Source of the DNA: Porphyra umbilicalis
Taxonomy: Eukaryota > Rhodophyta > Bangiophyceae > Bangiales > Bangiaceae
Reading direction: 5' to 3'
Assembly: GCA_002049455.2 (NCBI GenBank)
Contig: KV919198.1
Coordinates: 1 to 50,361 of the forward strand
Length of the DNA: 50,361 nucleotides
A model generated the notes under the pieces. That model saw only the letters and a list, made by a program, of their open reading frames with translations. It had not been told where the DNA came from and made no database searches. Of this stretch, positions 1-11,091 are shown piece after piece. The position numbers and the translations under genes are program-made. Numbering within the stretch: position 1 is the stretch's first letter; each line of letters begins with the position of its first letter.

Positions 1-46
1 CAGCGTCTACCATGTCGCTCGTCCCGCCGGCATTCGTACGCGTGCT

Positions 47-53
47 TATAAAA
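47..53 (+). promoter_or_regulatory. TATA-box-like element upstream of the Fanzor-like gene
   Basis: The sequence TATAAAA stands 20 bp before the first ATG (position 73) and about 100 bp before the coding frame of the Fanzor-like gene becomes recognisable. It is a plausible core promoter by sequence alone. The ATG at 73 is in another frame than the long frame, so the link to translation start is unclear. Confidence 0.35.
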
Positions 54-154
54 GCGTCACCGACCGGGACCGATGGGCGGCACCAGCAGGCGTAACAGCA
101 CACACCGGGCCGACGCCCCCCGCCGCCGCGCGTGGCGGCGGGGAGGGGCGCCTT

Positions 155-3100
155 GTGAGCGCCGCCCCCTTGGTGAGCGCGTCCGTAGCCGCACGCGTGG
201 CCGCGACCACCAGAGCCGGTGCCGCGGGCGATCCCGGCGACGACACTCGCGCCTCGGCGAATAGCGGCGACCACGGCGGTCTGCTTTCTCGGGTGGAGGG
301 TGGTGCCCCCGACAGTCGCCCACAAGCAACGGGGGGCGTCCTCGCGCGCCCCGCGCCGTCGGCGAGTGTACCCAGCGACCCCCGTGTGCCCGGCGGGGTG
401 CCCCCCCCGTCAGCACCAGTGACCGACCCCGCCCCACAAACAATTGGTGGGAGCGGAGGTTGGGAGGGCGGGGGCGGGGACGGCCCCGTCGACGGACCCG
501 TCGACAAGGACCTGGACAATGACGACGCCGTCGCGCTCCTTGGCGCCACCGGCGGGGACGCGGCCATCAAGGCTGGCGGCCACGTAGACGCCACGCGACA
601 CTGTGCCGCGTCTGCCGTGCGGTACGCGACGGTCGAAGGCGCCGTCGCCACCGCCGCGTGCAAAGCGGCCGGCGACGCGGGGCCGGTGGGCCCCTTGCGA
701 GACGCGAGCACCCTGCTGGCCAAGCTGCTCGCAGCAAATCCCGTGCACGCGCGGAGCACCACGTCGTACGCGTCGGCAGCGCTGGGCGACGCCGAGTCGG
801 CCTCGACCGCAGTGCTGCGAGCCGTCGACGAGGTGACCGTGCCGCCGCACCGACCACCCACCGCCGTCCCTGGGGACGGCCGCGCGGCAGACTCTGCAGC
901 CGGCGCTGCGACAGGTGCCGACAATGCCGCGGTGGTCGCCTGTCTGGGCCTGTGCGAGCGCGCCCGTGACGCCGCAAGCAGCGTCTTGTCCGCCGCCAAG
1001 GGCTTGATCCCCATGGCAACCTTCGACGCGGGGGACCAACCGGGCGACGACGCGGCTGCCCGCGCAGGGGGTGACCCGGCGAGCGGCGGCGGCAAGCGCA
1101 CTGGTCGACGCCATTGTGGCGGCTGCTGGGCGACGGGGCACTATGTGCGGTCGTGTCCAGCCGACGCAACCGTCAAGGCTGCGCACGAGGCGCGCGTGGC
1201 GGCCGCCCGGGCGGCCAAGGGCGCCAGTGCCGGCAGCGGCCAGACCAGGTGCGGTGCGCGTCACGCGCGGGGCCACACTCGCGCGAGCCCAGCGTGCCCG
1301 CTGCGTGCCGTGACCCACGGCTGGTCAGACCACAATGAGGACCGCGGCCGCGACTTGGCGTGCGCCGAACAGTACCGCATGACGGGGGAGGTGACGACGA
1401 CTGTGGTCGTGTCAGTCGACCGCTTCTTTGGTGTCTGGCGGCGGCGGCTGCCGGCGCCACCGGCAGACTGGCCGCCGCCAGCCGGACGCCCGCCGAGCAC
1501 CTCGGCTCATCGCAAGAACGAGGCGTCTGCCGAGGCCGTCACCAATGCGGCGGCGTGCGCGGCTGCGCTGACAGAGTTGGCAACGGCGCAGACGCAGCAT
1601 CTGCGCCTCGTCTCCATTGTCATGGACGGCACGATGCGGTACCTGCTCGAGCGCGTCGACGGTGGTGGCGGCGGGCAGGGTACGGGTGGTGATGGTGGCG
1701 GCCGACGCACGCTCGACAATTTTATGGCGGCCGGTCCGGCGTCGCTGACGGGCAGCCACGGGCTTGCGTGGAAGCAGGACGCCTCGACCGTTTCGTGTCG
1801 CGGTGTCCACGCGTTTCACGGCGCCCCCCGGCAGGCGTGTGTCTCTTGCTCGGGGCGGGGCGCGCAGGCCAAGCCGCGTGCAGACGTCAAGGCTGCAACC
1901 GGCGACGGCAATTACACCGTCTTTGTGGCCGCGTCGGCGGCAGTGGTGGCGGCCGTAACCGAGCCAGAGCAGCTGCTGTGCAGCACGCTGCTGCCGAGTC
2001 CGGCCGACACGGGCTGCTGGGCGACCGTCGCAACGTCGTTTGAAAACCACTATGTGACGCATGTCACGTCGGCCGTCAAGGCTTTTGCAAAGTGCATCGT
2101 CCTCACGGTCCTTCCGCAGACCCAGGGCGGGTCCGACGGGCACGCCCGCGCGGCACTGGTCGACGTCCACGTGTCTGGTCTGCACGCTGCCGACGGCAGT
2201 CGCACGCCGATGGTAGTGTGGCCGGCAGGCATGCCTGCAGCGGACGGGAAAGCCATGGCGGCCGCCGCGGAGCTGGCCTTCGACACCGTCCTCGTGTACA
2301 CGGATGGCGGCGGTATGCGGCGCTCGCTGCTGCAGCTAGACACATTGGCCCTCCGACAGCGGCCGCTGCACGTCTACCCGCTGATGCAATACGCCCAGGC
2401 CCTGTTCGTCGGCTTCGACATCGAGGCGGCCGACGCGTCACCCGGCCGAGCCGCCACGTGCACCGCGTATGCGAGTGTCAGCGGCATGCTTCACCGCCGG
2501 CGCCTGGCGGCCCACGGGGGTTCAATCCCACCATAGGCGGCCAACGGTTTGGTCGTGCAGAGGCTGCTCCGCCGCGCGGGCATCATCCGCGCCGCGACGG
2601 TCGTTGGCCCCTACATCGTGTCGGACGGCGTCAACGTACACTTTACAATACGACAACCCGCCTCTGCCGCGTCGACGGCGGCCGCTCGTCGGGCGCGCCG
2701 CAGGGCGGCCAGTGACGGTCGCGAGAGGGGGGGTGCGACCCAGACGGCGAGCGTGCGGACGCAGCTCGACCGAATGGCGTTTGCGCCCGACATTGTCAAG
2801 GCGCTCGTCTTTGTCGGGTGAGACCCGGGCGTCGCGTCCATCGTCGCTGCCTACTGCCCCGGCGCAGTGCCGTTTGCGCTCTCAACGGCACCGCACCTGC
2901 ACGCGTACCGGGCGTATCGGGCGCTGCGGATTGCAGCCGACGCGCTCGCGCGGGCGGCCATGGCCGCGACCGCAGCTGCAGAGTGCCACGTGCGGCGCAG
3001 CGGTTGGTTACTGCCGACCGTCGACACGCTGCGTGCAACGGTGGCCGAGGTTGCCCGCGCGGCGAAGGTCACCGCGGCGGACCTACCCGTCGGCGGCGGT

Positions 3101-5217
3101 AACGCGGTGTGCGGGACGACCAAAAAGCGCGGCCGTGGCGCGCTCGGCGCGTCGACCGGGGCGGAGAGATCTTCCCCAAAGCAGAGTGGTGGAGCTTTGG
3201 TGGTCCCGACAGTGGCCACACCGGCGGCGCAGACGTCTTTGCCGCCTTTGGAGCACGCACCGACGGAGCCGGCCGCTGCGCTGGACCCCCCCCCCCCCCT
3301 GACCCGCCCGAGCGGCCGCGGTACACGCAGCCGGCATACGGCGACGCGTGGCTGATACCCGTCCAGCGGCAAGAGGTCGCCCGCAAGCGGCGGACGAGCG
3401 GCCCCGACGGCCGGCGGCCGCTGCTGACGCGCCTGCGCGCGCTCGCACACGCCGCGGTCAACGACGGCGGCGTCTAACCGTGGCGCCTCCTCAACCACGT
3501 GTGTGTGTGGATGGGCGAGGCGGCCCTGTTCAAAGCGTCGACCTTTGCGGCCTCCAACGCATGCGCCAAGGCTGAGGCGGTAGCGAACTCAGAGACGGCG
3601 TGGCACGCCCCGTCGGTCGGGGGCCAACGACACGCTACGCGCGTCTGGCACAGCGCGTTGCGCACCGCGACACAGGCGGCGGCGGCGGCGCGCAGCGCAA
3701 AGCGCGCGGCGGCTGCGGCCGCCGCCGGTGCGCCGACAGAGCCCCCGCAGCCTGGTGCGCCAGGCACGCCGCTGCCGTCGGCAGACCGCTTGCCGGTGTT
3801 TTGCGCCGCCCTCCGGCGCGCGGCCGCGACTAAGGGACCTCGCGCGCGCGCCCCGCCGGCGGGGGAGGCGCTGATCGTCTCCAAAGGGGCGTACCGCGAG
3901 GCGACGGGCGCCGGTATGACCCAGCGCGCGGAAGCGGCAGCGGCGGCGTCGTGGGCGGCGATTGAACCTGTTGTGCCGCGCGAGTCCCTGACGGCCGGGT
4001 GCTCCCTCAATGTCGCCTCTTGGGGCGCGTGGCTGGTGGCGGCCACTGCGCGCATCGCGCGCACCTACACCGACGCCTACCAGTCTGCGTACTGGGTGGC
4101 CGCGACGTCGGGCCGGCGCCAGGCGCGCCTGCACGCACTTATCCAGCGCAACCGGTACGCGGCAAAGTTGGCCCACCGCATGACGGGTGGTCTCCTGCGG
4201 CGCACGGTTGACGGCACCAAGGCGGTGCTGGCCATTGTCCGGTTCATGCCCCGCGCCGGCAGCGTCGACCTCGTGCGGCGCATGGCCAAACACGTGCACC
4301 TCGTGTACGTTGACGAGCACAATACGAGCCAGACGTGCGCCGAGTGCGGTCACGGCTTGTGCAACACGTACGTGTCACTCGACTCGCCGGTCGACCTTAC
4401 GCCCCTCAAGGTGGCAAGAACTTACGCGCATCGCGTGTCGGCGTCGGCGGCCAAGCGTGCCTCGCCCCTCCGCGGCGGCCGGCGCGCGCGACATGGTGTG
4501 ACGACCGGCAGTCCTTCGGGCCCACGCGACGGTGCGGCTACCCAGCGCGCCAAGGAGCACGCAGAGTCGGTGCGGACAATGGTGCTGCAGGCGATTGCGG
4601 CTCACGGCAAGTGGGCGTTTGGGACCGACCTGCTGGCGCTGTGGGGGGTCAAGCTGTGGACCAACGTCGCCTGCCCGGCTTCGTACGTCGGGCGAGACAC
4701 CAACGCGGCGCGCAACATGTCCAAAGTTGCCATCAAGAGCATGCAGGGTCGGAGCATCTACCCCCACATCCGGGGGTACCCCGTGTCACGCGCGCCACCC
4801 CAGGAAGACCCAGTCCTGGCGACACGGCACGCGGCTGCGATCGAGGCGGGTACCTACGAGGCCGGCTACTTGTGGACGCGCTGTTCACCCACGTCGTGGG
4901 AGCGTTGGCGCCGACCTGTCGTGACCAACCCGGCGGTCGCGGAGGCCGGGACGACCCCGGCGGTCGCGGAGGCCGGGACGGCCCCCACGGCCGTGCCAGT
5001 GGCGGCGCCAACGGTGCGGGTAGAGTCGCTGGGTGTGGTGGCAGACGGGGCGCACGACGCAGCTGCTGCGTCGGCAAGCGGGGACCTGGCGACGAGTAAC
5101 GTCGGCCAGATGGCTGCTGCCAGCCCATCGCAAGCCGTGGGACGCAGCCACTCGTCTTCGAGCCGCTTCGAGCGGGTAATCGTAGACTGTTCACCAGGCT
5201 CATCTCGTGGGGTGTGA
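155..5217 (+). pseudogene. Fanzor/TnpB-like RNA-guided nuclease with N-terminal zinc knuckle, interrupted
   Basis: Recognised by TnpB/Fanzor signatures in order. A CCHC zinc knuckle (C-x2-C-x4-H-x4-C) lies at about 1115-1157. SFENHYVTHV-type helical sequence follows near 2035-2085, then the SDGVNVHFTIR strand at about 2620-2650 that precedes RuvC-I in Fanzors. The RuvC-I motif DPGV has its Asp codon at 2822-2824. YVDEHNTSQTCAECG has its Glu at 4315-4317 and the first zinc-ribbon CxxC. RuvC-III GRDTNAARNM has its Asp at 4696-4698. Known family members are RNA-guided DNA endonucleases carried by eukaryotic transposons. The frame is broken by TAG 2534-2536, TGA 2819-2821 (directly before the catalytic Asp), a frame change at the C run 3290-3299 and TAA 3475-3477; homology continues through all four. 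The second zinc-ribbon pair is reduced to one Cys (CPAS). No ATG opens the first frame: position 155 is GTG and the frame stays open to the window edge, so the true start is uncertain. A joined length near 1690 residues is large for the family. Identity is confident; activity of this copy is unlikely. Confidence 0.85.
4931..4984 (+). repeat. 27-bp direct repeat, two copies, near the Fanzor C-terminus
   Basis: Two adjacent 27-bp copies differing at one base encode a repeated PAVAEAGTT/A-like peptide in the low-complexity tail after the RuvC-III motif. The length is a multiple of three, so the frame is kept. Confidence 0.7.
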
Positions 5218-5344
5218 ATAGGTTTGCTTCTCATCAGGCCCGGACCTAATGTCCGCTAACTACGAAATGAGGCCGAGGCCCCACTCAACCGGAGACTCGA
5301 GCCAAAGCAGTTGGGGCGTCCAAAGTGGCCCGCCCCCTCGCATC
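5218..5344. other. Short gap between Fanzor-like gene and LINE 3' end
   Basis: 127 bp without a coding frame. It lies directly 3' of the nuclease stop codon, which is where OMEGA guide RNAs of TnpB/Fanzor elements usually lie, and also directly 3' (on the minus strand) of the LINE stop codon, so it may instead be LINE 3' UTR. It contains a short inverted pair, GGCCCGGACC and TAATGTCCGCTAAC, near 5238-5262. No terminal inverted repeat of a Fanzor-bearing transposon could be identified. Confidence 0.4.
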
Positions 5345-6360
5345 TCACCTCAAAAATCCCTCACAAAGCATGCGCGCGTTATCGCGCCAAATGATAGACG
5401 ACGCGTCCGTAAGCAGCGACGCGAGCGCGCGCGAGCGCCCCGGACCACCGACGGCCGTTTGCAAAAAGTCCGCGGACGCGGGGCCCACGCGGCCAAACAC
5501 CTCCCACACCAGTGGGGCGAAGACAGAGGGCGGGGCGGCGGCGGGGAGGCGCGGCGCGTACTTGCGCACCTTGCGCGCCTCGCGCCCCACCGCCGCCACA
5601 GCAAAGGAAGGCCGGGCGACGACATCCGCGAGGACCTTGTCGGTGAAAACCGACGCGACGGCGACGTCGCCCCAGACCACCCCCCAGTCTGCACGCGCAC
5701 CGCCCTCTTGTCCGGGCGAAGCGTCTCAGTGCCAGCACTGAAAAGCGCCGACGACGCCTCCACCACGACGTCCCGCCACTGCGGGAGCGCGCGTAGCGCG
5801 CCCGCCGTCCGCGCCACCAGCGCGTTGTGGCGAGACGTGGCATTCGAGATGCACGAGGCGGCGCTGCACGCCGCCTGGAAGTGGACGCCGTACGCGTCCA
5901 CCGCCGCGCCGCACGCGCACTGGCGCGCCACCGCCGTCCGCGCGACAGGGGGTACGCCAAGCCAGAGGCGGGTAGCCATCCGCATGGTCCACCCGCCCAT
6001 GGCGCCGGCAGGACGGCCGGGTGCCGGCAACGCCGACAGCCTCAGGCCCGCGCCCACCCCATGGCAGGCGGCGAGCCGCGCAAGGTCGGCATTGTCCGGC
6101 AGCGAGGCCCGCAGCCGCTTCAGCGCGGAAAGGTGCACGGGCCCCGCCAGGTCCCGCTGGGACGGGGCCCGCGCCCCCCCGAGCAGCCGCGCCCAACTCA
6201 GCCGGGTCCCCCCCGCGACGCGCAGTAGGCCGGTCGCCGCGATATGGGCGTCGGCAGGGGGGGCAAGGAGGTCGGGGGCGGTTGAGGGGGTGCGGGCGCC
6301 GCGCCGCACGCGGCGTTCAAGGCCGTGACGGCAGCCAGAAGGCCAGGGAGGGTAGGGGGT
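5345..6360 (-). pseudogene. LINE C-terminal part: CCHC motif and restriction-like endonuclease
   Basis: The minus strand encodes the C-terminal end of a LINE polyprotein of the R2/NeSL/CRE type. Visible motifs are CACGAAVDAYGVHF followed by RHNALV (the cysteine/histidine motif preceding the nuclease; RHNALV at about 5815-5832), RPD at about 5710-5718, then GDVAVASVFTDK, and a K-x2-KY block with FAPLVWEVFG. This is the expected PD...D...K order of the restriction-like endonuclease used for target-primed reverse transcription. The first half reads in one frame and the RPD-to-end part in another; the switch falls at the C6 run 5680-5685. The 5' side stops at the copia LTR at 6361, and the reverse transcriptase part of a LINE of the same orientation resumes at 12284. 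The two are most simply one element split by copia 1. Confidence 0.7.
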
Positions 6361-6755
6361 TGAGGCAGACCCCCAAACCCGCGCAGGTAAGTCGGAGTTA
6401 CCGCAGACTGCCTGGCTAATTCCAGGAGTACTTATGCAGTCATTGGCTTGTTTGGCTGTGCCATTGTCTTGCATTGCTGTATGTGTGTGATGTAATTACT
6501 TGTACTTGTATATTGAGGGCAGCCCCTTTTGGAGCTGAGCTCGGGGAGATTCTCGCGGGGTCATCGAGGGGCGACGCGATTTGTGGGGTGGTGAGAGCAT
6601 GTACCCTCCAAGGGAGGGAGCACTGCGCTGGCGGGGAGTGCGCCGGCAGAACGTGGCGAGAGAGGCACACGGAGGGTTTCAGAGCCTGCTGGCCTCGCGC
6701 CTCAGACCGCTTTCGAGTAAAGCAACGCATCCACCCAACTACCGCTCACTTCACA
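6361..6755 (+). repeat. 5' LTR of copia element 1
   Basis: 395 bp from TGAGGCAG to CTTCACA. Same length as the 3' LTR at 11889-12283. It includes a CAG/GTAAGT match to the 5' splice consensus at 6384-6392 and a TATATT box near 6510. Confidence 0.93.
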
Positions 6756-6770
6756 GGTTATGGGCCCAGC
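6756..6770 (+). other. Primer binding site, copia-type (internal initiator tRNA-Met)
   Basis: GGTTATGGGCCCAGC follows the LTR with no spacer. From memory this equals the start of the Drosophila copia primer site, which pairs with the anticodon region of a cleaved initiator tRNA-Met rather than with the tRNA 3' end. Confidence 0.75.
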
Positions 6771-6912
6771 TGTCGCTTGTGGTACCCGTCGTTTTCCCTG
6801 CGGACGCTGGTGAGACGACGTCACTGGGATCGCGGTGTGTTCCGGCGTCGGGCGGGCGTGTTCTGCTCCCTACGTTGTTAGTGCGGCGCTGTGCGGCGCC
6901 GAGGTCGTCATC

Positions 6913-9900
6913 ATGGCAGACCACGGCAGCTATGGCGGCCCGCGGCTTGCGCAGCTGGACGACGACTACAAGGTGGGGGCAGCGTACCAGCGTGCGCAGC
7001 TCAAGAAGGAGAAGCTCTGGGCGGCGGTCGTGACGGACCGACCTGCATCTTCGTTCGACGACAAGAAGTCCGACCCGGTGGTCGACGCGTGGGACGCCAT
7101 GAATGAGGCGGCGCTGGCGACCATCCAGATGTCGGTCAAGCCCGTGCACCTCAACAAGGTCACATCGGTGGACACGGCCAAAGAGGCGTGGGACGCGCTC
7201 AAGGTCATGTTCGAGGCGCGAGACAACGCGCAGCTGCTGCGCCTCATGGAAGAGCTGAGCAGCCTGAAGAAGGGCAGCGACGAGAACATCATCAAGTTTG
7301 CGTCGCGCGCTAAGATGCTCCGGGACGAGCTCGCCATGCTCGGAAACCCGGTGGACGACAACACGCTTGCGCTGCGTGTCCTGGCAGGGCTCCCGGCAGA
7401 GTACGGGATGCTCAGGACGGTGTTGAAGAACAAGGACACTAAGCTCGTCATGTCGGACGTGACGGCTAAGCTGCTTCAAGTCGAGCAGCGGAGCATTTCT
7501 GTCGGCGCTTCCAAGCCTTCTGGCAGTGTCAAGTCACAAGCCTTTGCGGCAGCGGCGCCTAAGAAGCCGTTTGACAAGAAGTCGGTCGTGTCCTTCTACT
7601 GCAACAAGAAGGAACACATGCAGCGCGACTGCCACAAGAAGAAGGCGGACGAGGCCAAGGGCAAGGGCAAGCCCGGCGGTGGTGGCCGTGAATGCGGTCA
7701 CGGCGGCGGGCCCCACGCGGGAGCCGCTCTGGCCTACACTGCTTCTACTGGAAATACCGGGAGCAGCAGAACTCGCGGGAGCTCCCTGTGTTCATCATCT
7801 TGGGTGCTCGACTCTGGCGCAACCAACCACATGGCCGCCGGGGATAAGGGCTTCACCGTCCGCACGGCGGGAAGCGGGGCCGAGGTCACCTTGGCCAACG
7901 GCGAAAAGGTACCCATCACGGGGCACGGCCACGTCTCCATGGACGTTGGCAAGGGCAAAACCAAGACGCGCATGGTGCTCGGGGAGGCCATGCTCGTACC
8001 GGACCTGACCAGCAACCTGCTCTCTGTTCGAGCGGTTGACCGCAATCGTGGTGCGGTAGTGCTTGTCAGAAACGCCTGTTACATCCTCAGCGACGGGGAT
8101 GCTGTCCATTCGAGAGGAGTGCTCGACAAGGCGTCCGTTGTCGGCAAGGTCAACGACCTGGAGCAGTACGTGCTCAAGGTCACGCCGGTCAAGGCTTCGG
8201 CGTGCGCGACATCGACGCGCATCGCTGGGGAGGCGGAGCTCTGGCATCGTCGGTTCAACCACTTGGGGTTGGAGAACCTCAAGCGGGCGGCAACAAGGGT
8301 CGACGGCATGCCGTCGTCAGTGGCAGACGCCAAGCGCGTCATTGGCACGGTGTGTGCGCCGTGTGTGGACGGCAAGATGGTTCAGTCGCCCAGCCCCCGC
8401 TCGTCGACAGCGACAACCAAGTGCGAACTGGTGCACACCGACATTGGTGGCCCACTCACTGAGTTGCTGGGTGGTTCCCTCTACTTTATGACGGCGCTGG
8501 AGGACTCAACGTGGTTCCTCACGGCTACGCATATCAAGACAAAGGCGATGGCGCCGGAGTTGCTCAAGACGCGCATCAAGCAGCTTGAGACGCTGACGGG
8601 CGTGAAAGTGAAGCGTGTCCGTCACGACGGTGCAAAGGAGTACGTCACGAACGATCTTAAGGCGTGGTACGAGGATATGGGCATCACGTCTGAGATGACG
8701 GCGCCGTACAAGTCGCGGCAGAACGGCAAGGCGGAGAGGGTGAACCGCACGCTGATGGAGTGCGTGCGTGCTGCCCTGCTTGACGCCGGTGCGGAGGAAG
8801 AGGTGTGGGCCGAGGCGTTGGCCTCCGTCGTCCATGTACTCAACCGATCCCCCAAGGCGGGGCTCGATGTGACGCCGCTCGAGGCGCTGACAGGTCGACG
8901 CCCCAACGTCGCGGGATGCCGCGTCTGGGGGAGTCGGGCGTGGGCGCTCAAGCCGAAGAAGCAGCAGCGCAAGCTGGAGCCGAGGACCGACGTCGGCCGC
9001 TTTGTCGGCTACACAGTCGGTGGCAAGGCCTACCGCATCTTAGAGGACGAGACAAACCAAGTCTTCGAGCGTCGGGACGTGCTGATGGAGGAGAACCCGG
9101 CGAAGGTCGAGACGTCAGCAGTCGGGTCAAGCGCTGGTCCCCGGCTGACTGCGGAAAATGACAGCGACAAGGACGGCGCCACGGAAGGGGCAATGGACAT
9201 GCTCGGCGCAGAGGGCGGGCGAGAGGACGAGTACTCCTCCGACGACACCTCTGACAGCGACAAAGAAGTCGGTCCTCCTTCCTTTGCTGGCGATAGCCAG
9301 GAGGAGGACGAGGACGGCGTCGGTGGCTCGACACTCGCAGCTGCTCAAGCACCTGCGGCCAGTGACAGCGTCTGACCGGGGCCTCGTCGCTCGAAGCGCA
9401 AGCCAGCTCCCAAGGTAACATGGTGGGAGAACGAACCCAAGGCGTACTTGGCAAGCGGTAACGCTTCCGCGGCTGAGGCGGGCTGGGACTTGTACAAGCC
9501 GCCTGCAAACGAGAAGGAGGCGCGCGCTCGTCCTGACTGGCCGCTGTGGAAGCAGGCCATTAAGGAAGAGGTGGCGGCACACAAGCACCTTGGCACCTGG
9601 TCCAAGACCAAGGGGAACAACAAGAATCACAAGGCCATCAAGACGCGATTCGTGTTCGACATCAAACACGACGCGGAGGGCAAGCCGACGCGCTACAAGG
9701 CTCGACTCGTGGCCCAAGGGTTCAACCAGGTGCCCGGATGAGACTTTGACGAGACGTGGGCTCCGGTACCCAACGCGGCCACGACACGTGCTCTCTTTGC
9801 TGTGGCGGCAGCCATGGGCTGGGAGATTCACCATGTCGACGTCAAGACAGCCTTCCTCAACGCCAAGATGGACAAGGAGATGTACATCAAACTCCCCGTC

Positions 9901-11091
9901 GGTGTCGAACCGGAAGGGCTGGAGGAGATGTGTCGGCTTAACCTGGCGCTCTACGGGACAAAGCAGGCGGGGCGGCTGTGGGGCATCAAGCTGGACAAAG
10001 AGCTCAAAGAGATGGGGGCGGTCCGGTCCAAGGTGGACCCGTGCCTCTATGAGTGGCACCACCCCGTGCACGGGTGCATCTTTATCCTCGTGTACGTCGA
10101 CGACCTTATCGTGGCAAGCGAGAAGCTGGCTGGGGTCGAGGCCGTCAAGCGCTCCATGTCTGCCAAGTTTGAGGTGCGCGACATGGGGGAGGTCAAGGAC
10201 TTCATCGGCATGAAGTTCATGCGCAACCGGGTGGCCAAGACTCTGACGTTGAGCAACCCGGGGCACACCGCGACGCTGCTGGAGGCGTTCGGAATGGACA
10301 TGGCGACGCCAAACAAGACGCCGATGGCGTCGGGAGTCAAGCTGACCATGACAGGGGAGGGCCTGCTGCCAGAGGGCAACCGTTACGCCGAGTTGGTCGG
10401 CTCCCTCCTCTACCTGTCTACAACGACGAGGCCAGACATCGCCTTTGCCGTGGGGGTGCTGTCGCGCTTCATGTACTGCCCTGCGGAGGACCACATGCGC
10501 GCGGCCAAAGGGGTTCTGCGCTACCTGCGCGGGACGACTCGCCTGGGTGTGGTCTACAGCGGCAGCGAGCCGCTGCAAGGGTTTGTCGACGCCGACTGGG
10601 CCGGCGACATCGACGGTCGTCGGTCGACAACCGGCTATGTCTTCACCTGCAATGGCGGGGCGATTGCGTGGGCAGGTAAGCGCCAGTAGACCGTGGCCAC
10701 CTCGACGGCCGGGGCCGAGTACGTGGCCGCCGCAATGGAGACCAAGGAGGCGCTGTGGCTACGCAAGCTGCTGTCGGCTCTGGGCGTCGACGGTGGAGCC
10801 GTAGCGATGGGGGAGGACAACCAGTCCTGCCTGGCGCTGGTCAACAACCCCGAGGCGACGGGGCGGACCAAGCATGTCGACGTCGCCTACCACATGGTTC
10901 GCCACTACCAGGCGCGCGGGGATGTGGCCTTCTACTTCCTCTCGAGCGCCGACATGCCGGCGTATGGGCTCACCAAGCCGCTGCCGTCGCCGGCGTTCAC
11001 GGCTTTCCGGGCTGCCATCGAGGTTGGCAAAGACCGGGGCGCGGCTCAGCAGGGCGCCGGGCCTGGCGACCCCCTGTTGGGGGAGTGCTGA
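6913..11091 (+). pseudogene. Gag-Pol polyprotein of copia element 1, interrupted
   Basis: Same order as the intact copy at 16777-20955: gag, zinc knuckle, protease (WVLDSGATNH), integrase (HTDIGG, RHDGAKEY, QNGKAERVN), reverse transcriptase (VDVKTAFL, YVDDL) and RNase H (DADWAGD). The start is set at the MADHG methionine shared with copy 2. Three in-frame stops interrupt it: TGA 9373-9375 (GCA in copy 2), TGA 9739-9741 (CGA in copy 2) and TAG 10687-10689 (TCG in copy 2). The zinc knuckle has lost its first Cys (TCC at 7591-7593) and a Gly, and the RNase H STAEAEY motif reads STAGAEY (GGG at 10711-10713), removing a likely catalytic Glu. It is a dead copy. Confidence 0.92.

Noticed and set aside
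2515..2534. GGTTCAATCCC, a match to a tRNA B box
   Set aside because: The surrounding sequence does not form T, acceptor or anticodon stems; it lies inside the Fanzor-like reading frame.
9127..10578. 483-codon minus-strand frame opposite copia pol
   Set aside because: Antisense shadow; the plus strand has reverse transcriptase and RNase H motifs.
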